From positions 248,001 through 312,000 of the forward strand of contig OZ020253.1 in the NCBI GenBank assembly GCA_963971285.1: DNA of 64,000 nucleotides, written 5' to 3'. Positions within the stretch are counted from its first letter, which is position 1. Every line of letters starts with the position of its first letter. A program made the translations under genes and the position numbers. Positions 24,531 through 38,405 of this stretch are shown here, piece by piece. The notes under the pieces were generated by a model that was not told where the DNA came from, ran no database searches, and saw nothing but the letters and a program-made list of their open reading frames with translations. The DNA comes from Astropecten irregularis (Eukaryota > Echinodermata > Asteroidea > Paxillosida > Astropectinidae).

Positions 24531-27500
24531 TTAGCATTTCTTGTGAAATAAATCGGACAACAACATTCCTACCATTGAAATATTCCCTCTCAAGGCTCAA
24601 AGTATATTGACCTTGTTCTCTCTCCCCTTCCCAAACCTCCAAATTTTTTCCCCGGTTAAATATTTCAAAACGGAGAGAAAAGTCCATCGGCCCAGCATCA
24701 AAAGCACTAGTCCTGTCTTTCCAATTTGTCAGATTTTGGGCGCATAAACATGTTTAATTCAGGTATAAATCCCAGTGAATGGAGGGCTTAGCATACCACT
24801 CACCCTGCCTGCCCTCTGGCAGGGTATAGGGATTAAAGATGCAGCCAAATCAATTCACTATGTGCCCTGTACACCAGCCATGCCAGCCAGTACTTTGAAA
24901 TATCAGTCCATTCTCACAGACAGACGCGGGAGGGAGGGGAGAGGCCTAATCTGATGGTCATGAGGCTTCTACTAGGATAGGAAGCTGGCTTGGATATTTC
25001 CCTTCTACCTGCTTGCTTCTCCCCTTCCCCTCCCCTGGCCTCCTAACCCCCTGGGGTGGGGGCTAAGGACGCACCACCATTTCTGAAGAACCTCCAAGTT
25101 TTAGAAAACAGGTGTTCAGCTCAATCGGCCGTGATATTCAAGAAAATCAGATAAGGAAATTTAAATGCAGTGAACTGGAAGCAAACGTGCTTGGGAATAT
25201 TTTCAACTTGTACAAGTCCACAGCATTTTTTTCTTCTTTCTTTTTTTTCATTTGGTTTTTCCATCTGCATCCTGAACATTTGAACATTGCATTAACTTGG
25301 CCAGATTATAAGACAACAAAATTCCCAACTATCTTGCATCATCACGATTCATATTATTTAAATATGCAGCATAAAGAAGAAGAAAAAAAAAAAAAGATTT
25401 TCAAAAAAACTAAATCCAAATCCAAATTGTTTGCCTCCAGACAAACTAATTTTGAATTTGGTCAACGGAAAAAATAAAAGGTTTATAAATTGTTTGTATT
25501 AATTACAGAAGCCTTATTAGGGCATACATACTGTATGTATTAATTAAACATTCAAATTTTATGCAAATTACTAAACTGACAGACAGTAATATATGCATTA
25601 TTCATGAATGATTAAACAATGAAATTCCTTTATAACAAAAAGAAAATCATTCATGTCATTCACATTTTTGTTTAGACTATCAATTAATACATTTTTTACA
25701 GGACATCTTTATGATACACTGTTAATGTGTACATCTTGACCACTACATGATTGGACATAAATTGTGAGTACCGGTACTAAGATGACAAATTGACCATTGA
25801 CCAATCCTACCTATATATACAGTGTAGTACCTTGAATCTCTGATAGGAATGAGGAGATATATATACATGTATGGCCATACCGACTGGGAATTTATCATAA
25901 AAAGAAAAAAAAAGACCTGGTGAATCACGACGTTTCGTAGCCAACCGTCAAATTCAAAGAGCACGGCCGGCCGGACCTGATTTCACGCACGAACGGAACA
26001 TCCAAACCCTATTGCCAAGCTTGCTCCTCCATACAGGCATGATGAGGAATAAACTATAGTCACGTTTCCTTTTACACTTCATCTGTTTCGTCATGTGAAA
26101 CACCCCCCCCCCTTCCCCTCGCCCCTTCTTTACTCTCCATTTTTTTCATTCTAAATGATGTTCTACATTTCGTTTAATCTCCGGATGCGCTGGTAAATTC
26201 CTTCGGGGAGTTCTTAGCGTACATGCGTGCAAATTATGCTCTCTGATTCCAATACTCGATGCACACTCCCAAAAAATGTATGATAATAAGAACAAGAAAA
26301 AAAGAAGCTTGGTGGCTGTGTTGATGATGCCGCAATCCTGGCAGCTCAAAGGTTATATCTTGGATGCATTCATCATGTCTATGAGTTGAGATTTATGATA
26401 GATTCATGTACCTTCCTACTTCACATTTCATCATCTTTCCCAGCCTTGACACATCTCAACAATTCCTTTTTCTTTCCTTTATAATTTCTCTTTCCGTGCC
26501 CCAATTTCACGTCTTTGATAATCTGCCGCCATTATGAGTATACGGGGAAATAAATGCCGACACTGAACACGGTCACTGAGGTTGGTTAATTAGATTGTTG
26601 TGATCAATAAACTGCAGCGTCTATAAAAACACAAGAATGGTTGTGGAATTGATTGAACCCAGGCTGAATACACGCAAGCAAGGAGGGAGGGCAGCTATTG
26701 TACAGATTGTGATTCCAGCTAAACCTGGCTCACGGTTCGGTCAACTACGGTACACTTATGAAGCCAACCACTGACGTGCTTGATGATCGAGTACAAACAC
26801 ACAGTGAGGGGTAAGAGATGGATAAAAGGGGGGCAACGACTCAGGTAAAAGGTTCCTCCCCTACCTTTCCCTACCTACATGTACCAGACGCTGCAAGCAA
26901 CAACATGTTGGTTGTACTTCCACCTGTGAGGCAATTAATCACGGACGTGCGAATCAATACTTACCGACAATTTGTCATTTGTCGGCATCGATATTCTCCC
27001 AATATTACACAAACAATGCAGGGAGTTCAGTAGGGCTAAACCCGTAAAACACTTGAATGTGATAGATTCATGCAACTGCACATTATGCCACGCCCCCCGC
27101 CCCACTCCAAAGACACAATGCAAAAGGTGACAAGGAGACTATGCAAGTCTCTGATAAATTCAGCTGGTATACTGCAAAATTAAGCACAACCCGGTAACAC
27201 AATCATTGCACATTTTGAGAGGGAACCAGCTGCATCTGTATAAATATGCGCTCATTCAGTTATAGTACATGCCACAAAGACCATACTGTACATCTTGCAT
27301 CATATCTTGGTCTTTCCATGGGCGAGGAGTATGATTCTGGAATGATCACTGTCTAAATGATCACTGTCATCTCTAAATGAATCAACACAGTTTACTGAAG
27401 CAGAAAATTATCTGCTTACAAGATTTTATTTCATAAAATAGCAAAGAATGTTCAGTTCTGTACATGCGGTGTTTGAATTCATAACTAAGGATTTCTTGCT

Positions 27501-28827
27501 AATCTGGCTAGCATAATGTAGAAATTCAACTTGGGCCCTGCCCTCACCATGTGTTTTCCAAGGGCAAATTCTTGTGCACTTGCATCATATTCACCACTCA
27601 TGTAATGCTCTGGTATGTTAGCGATGGGCTAGCTCAGGGATTTCAGACTGGATCGATGCTACTGCAACCTCACCGGCTCCAACACCTTACACAGACCACA
27701 TCCCATTTTCCTTCTTTTTAATAGACACTTGCTTCACAGTTGATTTACTCTGCTTTAGCCGAGGCGTGCCGAGGAATGGCAACGGGATTGATAAACCCAA
27801 TAGGTACAACATGCTCACCGGTCCCCCGCGGTGCAGAAATTCATGAATTCATCATAGGAGGAAGAGAGGGAGCAGTGCATGCCTGATTACCCATTTGGAA
27901 TGGACCGGTTCAAGTCTGCCTCAATTACTATCAAATTTATTTTCAATATGCTGGCCTGAATTAAAAATCCATCTCACGTAGAAAAAAAAGAGGAAGAAAT
28001 AGAAGACACTACACATGATTTGAGATTGATGCATTAAATGAGACATCTTCACAGAACTACTTATATTACAACCTGCTGGTCATGAAATAAGATAAGAACG
28101 ATTGTCAAATCTCATACATGTAGTTTTGATTTTGTCATATCCAGTTTATTAAAGTCCTTTTGGGGTTTGGGGAGTTATTATTTTCCTCCTTTTTATCACA
28201 GCACCTGCAACATGTTCTTATGCTGTGTGCAAAATCATGAATTTTGTTTCACACAAATACACGCGATTGTTAATCTACAAAATGTGGTTTTTTTTAACCT
28301 TTACTCAAAATGGAAGTTCATTCAAAATGTCCCAACAAGCGCAGTCAATTTTGCCTCCAGATTTCCAATAAAAAAACCCATAAAAAACGGTTTAATGATA
28401 ATGATATTGAAATATTGATAAGCATTTCAATATTTGATTGCTTTAGAACATAAATACAGTACATGTAACTGCAATCCCTTTAATTTAGAGCAAATGCCAT
28501 TAAATTCACCCATCTTCCATTTTCAGTCAGTTTTTGTCCTCCATAAGATCGACATCATAAATTCCTACATCAGTCTCACTTGCTCTATTTCACGTTTTGT
28601 AAAAAAAAAAATGAATAAATCCTCTTTGAGTGAATTCCAAGCACGATTCCAACGTGCTGTTCGTCTGTATTACAGCATTGCTGATACCGTGTGATGCAGT
28701 TTGTATTGCTACAAGGGATTAGCAGAATTTGTGCAGCTTCATAGAATCTGACTAACAACCAGAACAAGGGGCCCTACATGTACCTCCATGACAAGGGTGA
28801 TTGACAATGTGGGACAAGCCAACATAC

Positions 28828-28875
28828 ACATAGGGCCAGATAGCTCAATTGGTAGAGAATCAGTAAGCCTACATG
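28828..28875 (+). repeat. tRNA-derived SINE fragment (A-box half)
   Basis: ACATAGGGC followed by AGCTCAATTGGTAGAG, an A-box. It matches the 5' part of the SINE at 50577. It breaks off before any B-box. Confidence 0.5.
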
Positions 28876-28964
28876 TATTAAAAAGGACAAACGTCTAAAA
28901 AGTGAAATCCACTTTGAACAGTCAGTTTTCTCCAAAAGTAAAAGATTAAAAGAAATAAACTGCT

Positions 28965-29112
28965 GTAAACTGCTCATTTACCAAACTGATGACCTGAAAT
29001 ATATCATTCTTACACATACATGTACAGTGAGTGTAACTTGTAAGGAGGGCCTGACGTCTCTTTCCTAGCACTTTTGCAGCAGGATCTTTCTTAAAAATGT
29101 ATCGCAACGTCA
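28965..29112 (+). repeat. Dispersed repeat family, copy B
   Basis: Same block order as 24391-24530, with an insertion-like stretch in the middle. It ends near AGGATCTTTCTT, as does the copy at 53165. Confidence 0.6.
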
Positions 29113-30716
29113 GGCCTTGAATTAATCCGGTCGGTTTTCCTTGTGGTCTCGTTTTTCTGTTTTAATAGCTGAAAAAAATCTTTATCCTTCACTTGAGAGA
29201 TTGCTATAATCTTTAACGCCTTGAAATGCTAACGTACAAGTACAGTCAACTACAGTGAGCTGTAATTACTCTCCATGGACTAGCCTCCTTCACAGCTACG
29301 ATTCCATCGATCCTACCCTGCTATAACAATCTCCGACCGACTTGACTTCTGACACCAATTCTGAGTCACAAGATCCCAATAGCTCGGCTGCCTCTTTCTC
29401 TCCTTTTAAAGACGAGAGGACGAGTGAAGGCGAAAGAAAGTTGGTTTCGGGTGTGGAATTCCAGATTTGCGCCTCCGAGCGGTCAGCCACGCTCGGACAC
29501 GGGGGCCCCCTCGGATACGAGAGCAGAAAATATCTGGTTTGGCTGAAGGGCTTTCATTGATTGTGTGGCTTCGATCTTTTTTTTTTTTTCGTCTGTTTTT
29601 TTTTGTCTATGCTGTGATTGGTTTGCAGAACGGCATAGTAAGTTTGTGCAAGCGAGCTGCACCAATTACAGTGAGTCACATGACACGGGGCAATGGCGGA
29701 GCATTGTCGCATAACGAGACTTCTATGCTTAAGGTAGCGTACAGATCAATACATTGTTACCAGCTATAGTGTGGAATACACCACTTTAGCTACACTGAAA
29801 ACGTTATAACTCAATTTGCCGGTTTTTAAACAAAATTCTAGAAAACTGTCCACCACTCGCAAACACTCAAAAGCACAAAAGTCATTTGAACAAGATGGGG
29901 CCCAACTACATGTAGTTCATTAGACAGCCATATCAATGGTACATCAGCAAGTGATGTAAGTCTGTTAAATATAATACTTGATCATAACTTGGATTGATTT
30001 CATTTAAATGAAGCGAAACCGTAAATGTGCACCAATTCAAGTAAAGTACAGGTTTGGTGCTACTACCATGCTAGTGTGTACATCACACAAAACCATGCTG
30101 TTTTGGTCTATTGAGTAATGACCCACAAATTGTAACCTCACACATTTACCATACTACAGAGAATGCAATGGTTCTACACAGCCTCAAACAAATTCCACAC
30201 GTCACACAGATTATAAACTGTGATTCTGAAGCTTAAACAACAAAAATCTACCAACAATATGTAATAATCCACTTCCACTGGATTTTAATGCTTGCGTCTT
30301 GGACTTTCTTGAAATGTCTAATTCATGCCCTATGGTGCAGAGCCAGAGACCATTCAACAAAGAACCATTTTATACAATATGCTCAAAACAGCGAGCTACC
30401 GGAAACATCAAAGCTCTACAAGTTTTGCCATACACCAAAAAATAAAAGGAGTCTGATGCCTCCAAGTTTTGTACATCCTTAACCAGCTGATACCAGGTTC
30501 TACAGAGAGCTACCCCAAGCTAGTGTCACTTTGAATTTTCCGGCAAAGTGCCCACAGAGCCCTACAACAATGGGAGATCAACCATGCTTGAAAGTTAGGC
30601 TTCCTCCAGGCAGAAACTACCGAAAGCTCATACAGCTGTGCTGTGCCTAAAATGGGAACCCTGGACTAGTATGCTATACCCATACATCTATAGAGACCAG
30701 TAACATGTAGATCATT

Positions 30717-30952
30717 GGCCCTTGTACAAACCTCAGCTCCGACTCAGGCTCAGGCTCGGGCTCCGTTTTGCGAGTCCAATTTAAGATAACAGGTATCACA
30801 ATAGAGACTTTTGGCTTCGGTTCGGAAGTAGATTTTCTGGTTTGAAAAGGAAAACAGAGCTTCAATGAAAAACCACAACCTGTCTTTTCAGCATATGGAT
30901 GACAGAGCTGGAGTCGGAGCCTGAGCCAGAGCCAAGGTTTGGAAAAGGGCCC
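30717..30952. mobile_element. MITE with GGCTCN-rich inverted ends (copy 2)
   Basis: The inverted ends start GGCCCTT and continue through CAAACCT into repeated GGCTCN hexamers. The core (about 30840-30910) is the reverse complement of the core of 8533-8776. A third, truncated relative lies at about 48505-48610. No coding capacity. Confidence 0.75.
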
Positions 30953-33900
30953 TGGACAAAGACAAGATTGTCCCACATATTCCTCCTAGTTGACGCCAGC
31001 CAACTGCATCCATATTTTGTAACACCAACTCTCCACACATCTACAGGCTGAACAGCACCACAAAGCAAAACCATATCAACAGGAAGTAATTGTATTTCTA
31101 AAGGTGCAATTATGATATGAACGATCATTGTGCTTTTCAAAGAGGAAAAAAGAGATTAGGTGAATAATGCAGAGGTTATAGGTCTCATCAATCATGGCTG
31201 TCATATCAAAGATTTTTTTTTATTACCAATCGTGGAATGCCAAAAATGCACGCCATTTCCACAACCCAGATAACAGTCACCCCAGCAATTTATATTCCTT
31301 CTCTCTGACAAGTTGGCAAACAAATCCAACCACAATTCATCCTGTCCTACTGAAAGAAAAACTACTGAGAAACTGCTCTCATAGGAAAAAAAGGCTCAAA
31401 ATGTGCTGGAAAAACAAACACCCAGCAAGAGAACTTGTTGACAATGTACGTGTAAACAACTGAAATAGAAGACCAAGTACATTTACATAAGAGGTGAGGA
31501 AGCGATCTAGATGGGACAGTTGAGGGAAATAGGAGGGATGGGAGGGTGAAGAGGGTGGGATAAGGTTGTATGATTGGGTAGAATATGGAAGTGATAAGAG
31601 AGAGAGATTGATGGCATTGGGATGATGCATGGACAGGGAGGAGGAAAGGACTCTCATGAGATGGGAGAGGACTGGAGGAACATGAGAGGCACTGAGACAT
31701 GCACTTTCATAAACTAGAGCACAAGAAGTAGAACAAGAACCGAAGCATTCCAACACCACGCTAGCCAGGATCATGGCTCCGGTCGTTTTCTTTAAACATC
31801 CCCTTGCACGCAACCTCCTCTGACTAGCACAGCGGCAAAGATGCAAGCCGACCCAATCAATTTCATCCAGACAATATCACGCAGAGCTCCTCGACGTTCT
31901 TATATCACCAGTGCAATCAAGATATCCGTCCTGCACGCCGGCTGCAAGTCTTAGTTTACTTCCCTCAATTATGGATGAATGTTTGTGTGTTTGAATGTCG
32001 CTGATCTGGAGCCATTACCAAGGCCGTCTATACACATCTTGCATAATACATGATAACAACTGTGGGAAGTTTTTATGATGGAGGATTGATGAATGATAAA
32101 TGATGTTTGTTATGAGATGTTGCTTCAACTGCCAGCATTGACCCATATGTACGTAATCACTGTCTGGGTTTTGCTGAGAAGAAATTCCTGAGGAAGTTTC
32201 TCGCCCGGCAGATACAAACCTACAGCAGCTGACATCCTATTCCCCAAGTTAAGTTTATTGACGTAACATTTGCAAGACATGCAATGTAACAAAAAAGACT
32301 GTACTTTAGGTTTTGACTTCGGTTCAAAGTACCCTTATATCGCATTCTCATGTTGATCTGTTTGCTGCCCCCAACGACAACGTTTGGACAGCTTGGTCAT
32401 CTTGAAGCATTCAACATAGGGAATCATGTTCAAAACCATCGACATCTCAAAAGATCGTCTCTTCCCATTGGAATGTACATATCTTCAGCTACACTGTGCA
32501 TTACTACAGAGAACAGACCAACATGAATATTGTCTGAATTCAATACCCTCTTGGATGGATACAAGTTTTCATATACATACACACACTGTGTCCCACTTCC
32601 AAGCCTAAATGAATTGAGGTGTTTGTGCACAAGCACTCACTGCCAGGCTTGGAGGTATTATACAACACTCTCCTTCCCAACTCTATGAATTTTCACACAC
32701 ACAATCTCTGCATTCTGAACATGGTGCGTGCATTTGATATAATACAAGTTGTACAATGTAAGAGCTGCTGTGGTAATTGAATATACCTGTAAATGTACAC
32801 GTATACACAGTGCATGTACTGTACAGTATACAGCTCCTAGGTGTGGACTGACAAGAGATGAATTGGAAATTGGTAATTGAACAATCTCAAGCCACACATG
32901 CAGAAAGACTGCTAAAAAAGAAGAAGCAAGCTGCTTGGTGTACAAGTTTCACAGAATTCCTTCTTCATAAAAGCATGATACAAGCATAGCAAATGTATCA
33001 GGAGTGTTCAATGTAAAAGTTTGTAACAAATGTAATGCACATTGACATGTATTCAGTGTATTCAGTGTATTGATTTCTGGTGATTCTGCCTTTTGTAAAA
33101 CAACACAAACACATAAATTTACACTTAACACTAAAATAGCTACACTTGAGTCCTAAAAGAGTTCCTCAAATTTTGAATAAAAAATTGAAATGCCATACAT
33201 ATACATGTACATGTAAACTTACCAAGTCCCGACTTAAAAATGTTTAAAATCTTCCCAGACTGCTGACGACAAATTGCCAAGGCCAATGTTCATGTACATG
33301 GGTCTGAATGGAATGAATAGTTGGGGTTATTCAAATAAGACTCACTAGGTCCAGGGTGTCACTCAGACCCTAAGACAAACAGGGCCTTGAACTACAGGGA
33401 CTTAGCAAGTCACTTAGGGTCAGACTTCTAGGATGTTTCAGACTACAGTCTAAAGAGGAATGGCATGTTGAGGTGATACAGAGGCCAGGGCCTTAGGGTG
33501 TGAGGTACAGAGAGGTCTATGGTCTGCAGAATCACCATTCAGACTCATTTTTCTTGACATGTGTAGCTGGCAATTGGCTGATATCACACCTAGAGATCAG
33601 AGGTTAAGGTACAGTATAAAGTCTAGCAACATCAGATGATGTCCGATTCAATGGGCATGCCCATTCAATATTTCAATTCCACTTTTAGTGGTGGGCTCTT
33701 GCTCAGTGACCTTTACCTTCAGAATGAACAGATGTCTTTATGTCATTTACTCAATCATTAAGAAATAGTTCTGGCCTTCTTTACACTTGAGTAAAAGACT
33801 TGAAGCTATGCGTGGTGAAAGTACTAAAAGAAGGTATGTTTGCGGTGACACAATGTAATCTCTTCTGTGAGAGTGTGTGATTCTGAGAAGAACCGTTGGT

Positions 33901-36900
33901 ATTATCTTGACGTTCTGAACAGTGTGTTCTGTTCTTTATACAAATTCAGCATATAGTTTGTCTGAAATGTGTAGGCATAGAGCAACAGTCTGGGGAGTAA
34001 GGGGTGTGCAATATAGTTAAGTTATCACACCCATCTATATCCAATTACTGGTGAAACTAGAAGTTACCCTAACCCATCTCCATACCATTGTGTACCACAC
34101 ATGGTTTTCCCATGGTAAGTATGGTATCCTGAATATCACAATACACCAGTGTGGTTTGTGTGGTAATACATGGTTTATGATCCAGTTCCCCATGGTACAT
34201 AGACTTTGGTAATGTGTGGTAAACAGCTATTGTCTTGTGTGGTAAGAGCGAAGCATTGCAATGCCATCGTTCAATTCCATGAAGAGCCACTGCTAGGGAG
34301 ACCAAACTTTTGAAACTGCCTTGGCTATAAAGTTGAAATGCTTTTGTCACAGGCTTCACAACTACTTATTGATTTACAATATTGAGGATGTGTTCTTCCC
34401 TCCATGCATGTTATGTACACAGTATGGTTCATTCTGGTGTGAGAAAGGTACAGTATGACCTTCCACATGTGCTTTAATGCATAGAGGTTGCACTGATTTA
34501 AAGAGCTCACTTTGAAGTTCTTTCTGAGTGAGAGACAAAATGTAGACAGTAGAAGCTACTGGACAAGGTTCCAGCCGGAGGGACAAGTCTGGGACCCTGT
34601 ACTCTTTACACTTTGTTTGCATATATCCAGCTAGTTAGACAGGCACCCAGCTGGAATAGTCTGTTGTTGCGTGGGAAGGTCTGTGTAATTGCAAATTACA
34701 TTCAAACACTCCCCAAAGAAAGAAGAAACCTGCTTTCAATTCAACAAAGGACAGCGCTGGATTCCCAAGGTCTGAAATCCTTGCTATCAAAAACATCTTG
34801 CTGGCTCGGCAGGAATTCAATCCAGCAACCTCCAACAGACTTGTTGGAATATTTACCTGACCACTGACCATCCAGTCTGTCTGATGCTGACCGACTGACC
34901 AATTGGGTTTGAAGACAAATAGAAGACAAATCACTTGTTAATCAGTGATCAGAGTTGAGCACTTTTTTAATCAGAAGATAAAATCTTATTTGATCGGAAA
35001 CAAACACTTGGAAGGAGTGTGAAGAACTTTCCTTTAATCTTATTTCTGTCGACTGTTCCATTGGAAGGATAAGATTGTTCAGACTGAGTGCAGGTTGTAG
35101 CACTGTGGTGCACTTTGGATCAATGTGAACCAGTTCGAGTTCCAATAAAAATTGAACTGACTGCCACATGAGGCCTGGGCTGGTTACAGTGGCTGAGGCA
35201 CACTGGCTTTCTACCAACTTACCAAGGTCCAATAAAAGTCTTTTACAATTGCTCTCGAGGGAAAACAAATGCCTGAAATACAAGTATGCATTGTTGAACA
35301 GGGTTTTATTATGGAAATTGGCTCTTAACAAGGCTAAGAGGCAACATAAAATGGCTCAAACCAAGGATGCTAGAAGTTGGAATTCCTCAAGGAAAATTGG
35401 TCACGGGATTGAAGAAAAGAAGAAATTACCAGTTCCTCAGACTATACAAAATGAAAGAATGCACTGTAAATGATCATCATGGCATCAGGCAGATTGCAAA
35501 CTGCACAAAATGATAAAGCCTCATATTCGGGGCAACATTTCAAAATAAATCCGAGGCAATAATCTTGTATAGACATCTGGTAAGTCACTAGACCCAACGC
35601 CCCAGCAGGCAAAATCAAGGCAGCTAGCTCTGTCACGCAAGATATCGTCTGCTTACCAAATCATGCCAATTTGACCAAAGCAAGGAAATTACATACAGCA
35701 GGGACAAACTGGCCTTCCAGTTCACATTCAAGTTGTTTTCCATACATGTTTACCAGTGAAAATAAGAGGAGGAAAGACTTAGGCTACTGGAAAACATGCA
35801 AAAGCAGGTCAGAGGGAAAGAAGTTATCAGACCATAGAGCAATGATCAGACCAATGTTTGAAAAGCACCAGCTGGAGTTTGTCGCTCCAATGACTGTGTA
35901 ATGAGGATTGTTCCCCAATGAGATTGTCTCACATGCACTGAGGTGCTACATACATTGTACACTTGTCACATATCAAACTAGCAGACAAAGAAAAGATGTC
36001 TGTTTCTCCCCGTGACCTTCTGCATCAATTTACTACGTAGGGAGGGGGGGGGGGGGGTTGTGGGAATGCCTCCCTATTGTCCTCCCGGATCAATTAATGA
36101 AGAGGACAAATTAAAAACCCTCCCTCTAGTAATTGTCTTTTATTGATTTCTCCCTCTACTGACTTGAGCCCTGAGTTCTAATTAACAAGCTGGACTGAGC
36201 TGAATACAGTGTAGGGACGCTAGACATTATCTCTTTGTAAGAATAAGTATTAGCAGCCACAGACTGCATGCTGTAACCAATCAAAATGACTTGAACGTTT
36301 TAACTCTGCCCGAATTGTTTATCATAGAGCAAGAAAAAACAAGGAGTTCAGTTAACATACAGACACGTAGAACATATTAAATGTATTATACATTACATTT
36401 AGAGAGAATGTTATTGTACCCAAGTGGACGCATTCTCGGAGAGACGGCCTATGGAATTTTGTGTGCAAAATGTTAGCGCTTACTATCCCACAAAATAACA
36501 ATGCAATTCTTATATTATGATAAACATACCAGCCCTGCATATCTTTTGTCTATTCACAACAGGGGCTACAAACATGCAGTAATGAATAGTCAGCTTTGTC
36601 ACCCATCTACTAAACATGTACTGTATGTATGATGAAGTCTATTTCGTACCAGAATATTTCATGAATATTTTCAAGATTTTGCAGCTTTTATTTTGTCTAT
36701 GAACCAAACTGTATCTCCAGCAATCTGTATGGCCTATATGACTAGGTATAGACCTACTGTATATGAGTAGGGCAATGCCTTGGAGGCACCAATTATTTAA
36801 TATGAAAATAGACTACAAAGCCTAGTAGTGTAAGGAGAGACGTAATGTAATAAGACACTGTTATTCTAAGGACCTTCTATTATAGAAGATGCATACACTG

Positions 36901-37478
36901 TACTGTTGTAGGATATTAGATGGGCCTGTAATTCATATCATGTATAATGTTCTATACACAACACAATATGCCAATTCATCTTAATAACCAGTATATTATG
37001 GCCATGTGTGTGCTGTAGGCCTACTGTGTTGTACTGCATGTGAACATACGACCGAAGTGTACAGTGTACAAGAGGATTTGAGCTCTAATTGGGCATCATA
37101 GTCCTAGTACCTACTTCCTTGAGCAAGATACTTTGCAATGCTTGTCAATGTAAATGTAAATGGGTACTACATGTGTGAGGTTATACTTTCTAGGGCGTTG
37201 AGAGGAAAGTGACAATGACAATGACATTATGAAGTGACAATTCCTAAGTTACTATTGGGGTGTAATATATGCTCAGTATAAAACTATTCTAGTATTAGGT
37301 ATAATACTATTACACATGTATATACAATATTTACAGAGCATAAATGTAAGTGTAAATGTATTGAAAAGTTAGGAAACTACAACAGTAATTTTTTCCTGAC
37401 ATAGAACATAATGCACGTACTCGTATTTCATGCCATTTCGCTCAGCCTACAGTATCAGTCACTTCTTTAAGACATTAA
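30953..37478. other. Non-coding block
   Basis: No gene is recognised. It includes a purine-rich low-complexity stretch on the plus strand (31495-31690), a CATGG/GTGTGGTA-rich repeat segment (34100-34255) that recurs at 45026-45112, and a 14-base G run (36044-36057). The rest looks unique. Confidence 0.45.
34100..34255 (+). repeat. Dispersed repeat, partner of 45026-45112
   Basis: Contains ACATGGTTTATGATCCAGTT and then GTGGTAA motifs, with the end near CTTGTGTGGTAAG. The same order is present at 45026-45112. Internally it is rich in CCATGG and TGTGGTA. Confidence 0.55.
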
Positions 37479-38405
37479 GGGCCGAATTCATGAAAGGTGT
37501 TTTTCTTCCGTTTTACTAATCACTGTTTACATCCTAAATAGTGTCTAAACACACTTTGCACGCGGACAGCTAAACGCATTTGTTTTTCCAATTTCACGAC
37601 GGGTGTTTTGCAACCGTTTAGCTACACGCGTGCAGTTTGTCTCGTAAGCTGCGTTTAAGTGGTGATAATACAATAGCAGCAATCGTAATGACCCAGGTTC
37701 CTTTGTTACGTTCCTGTCGTCTGCGCCATTGCGTAACCTTTCCCTGGACAAGATTCTGGGGGGGGGGGGGGGGGCAGGAGGTGAAAGCGCATGCATGTCA
37801 ATTTTGCACATTAAACAAGTCGGATAAAAAGCGAAAATAGGAGTAGAACATTTCACATGTGATCAGTGAATTGGCCTCATTCAGCTCATCAGAAGACAAA
37901 AGGCCGGGGTTGAGGAAAAGAAATGTGATATAGACACTATCAGAAAGAAACAAACATCCTGAAACGAAATGAAATTAAGTGACATTAAAGACACTTTCAC
38001 CGATCGAAGAGAAAGTAACAAAAATAAAAAGGAACTCAAGGAATTGTGGCGAGGAATGAAAATGAAAGCCGTACCCGAATACAGGGCCGGCTAAAGGAAG
38101 ATTAGGAAAGAGCTAAAGAAAACACTGATGCGGAGGAGAATCAGAGGAGCAGATGTCTTCAGTGCAAGCTCCAAATTAACGGCACTGCGAGATCATCAAG
38201 TACATATAGGTAAAACAGGGCTTAAACAACCCCCCTGGCACGTCTAACATGTTCTTTTGTTCACTAGACACTAGTGACTAAAAGATAAACGGCGTCTGCA
38301 TAGACACCCTTCTAGAATTGATGACTAACTGAACGCATAAAATGATCACCCGTTTAGGAAAGTTAGACGCGTGTAGAAGAAAAACACCTTTCGTGAATAC
38401 GGACC
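37479..38405. mobile_element. PIF/Harbinger-like non-autonomous element
   Basis: The 927 bp element has inverted ends of about 30 bp; the left starts GGGCCGAATTCATGAAAGG and the right end is its near complement. It is flanked by TAA on both sides (37476-37478, 38406-38408). A 3 bp TWA duplication with GGGCC-type ends is characteristic of PIF/Harbinger elements. No transposase or Myb-like frame is present. A 17-base G run (37758-37774) lies inside it. Confidence 0.75.

Larger units (their letters stand above)
23056..30716. other. Non-coding block, probable intron or intergenic DNA
   Basis: No gene is recognised. It contains copies of a dispersed repeat (24391-24530, 28965-29112), a SINE fragment (28828-28875), a homeodomain/POU-motif cluster (25480-25740) and a weak candidate minus exon (26965-27035). 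A short GC-rich patch (29290-29560) is open on both strands, but I could not assign it to a gene. Confidence 0.45.

Noticed and set aside
24295-24687. 130-codon minus-strand frame
   Set aside because: It overlaps a dispersed repeat copy (24391-24530) and has no homology.
29290-29560. GC-rich patch open on both strands, possibly an exon
   Set aside because: No acceptor/donor pair frames it and the peptides show no domain; it may be a small CpG-rich regulatory patch.
31379-31846. 155-codon minus-strand Ser/Pro/Leu-rich frame
   Set aside because: It derives from a purine-rich low-complexity tract read on the other strand.
35651-35740. Minus-strand short frame with a hydrophobic stretch ending at a GTAAGC donor (alternative signal-peptide exon)
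   Set aside because: The hydrophobic core is interrupted, there is no supporting context, and such short frames are expected by chance in tens of kilobases.
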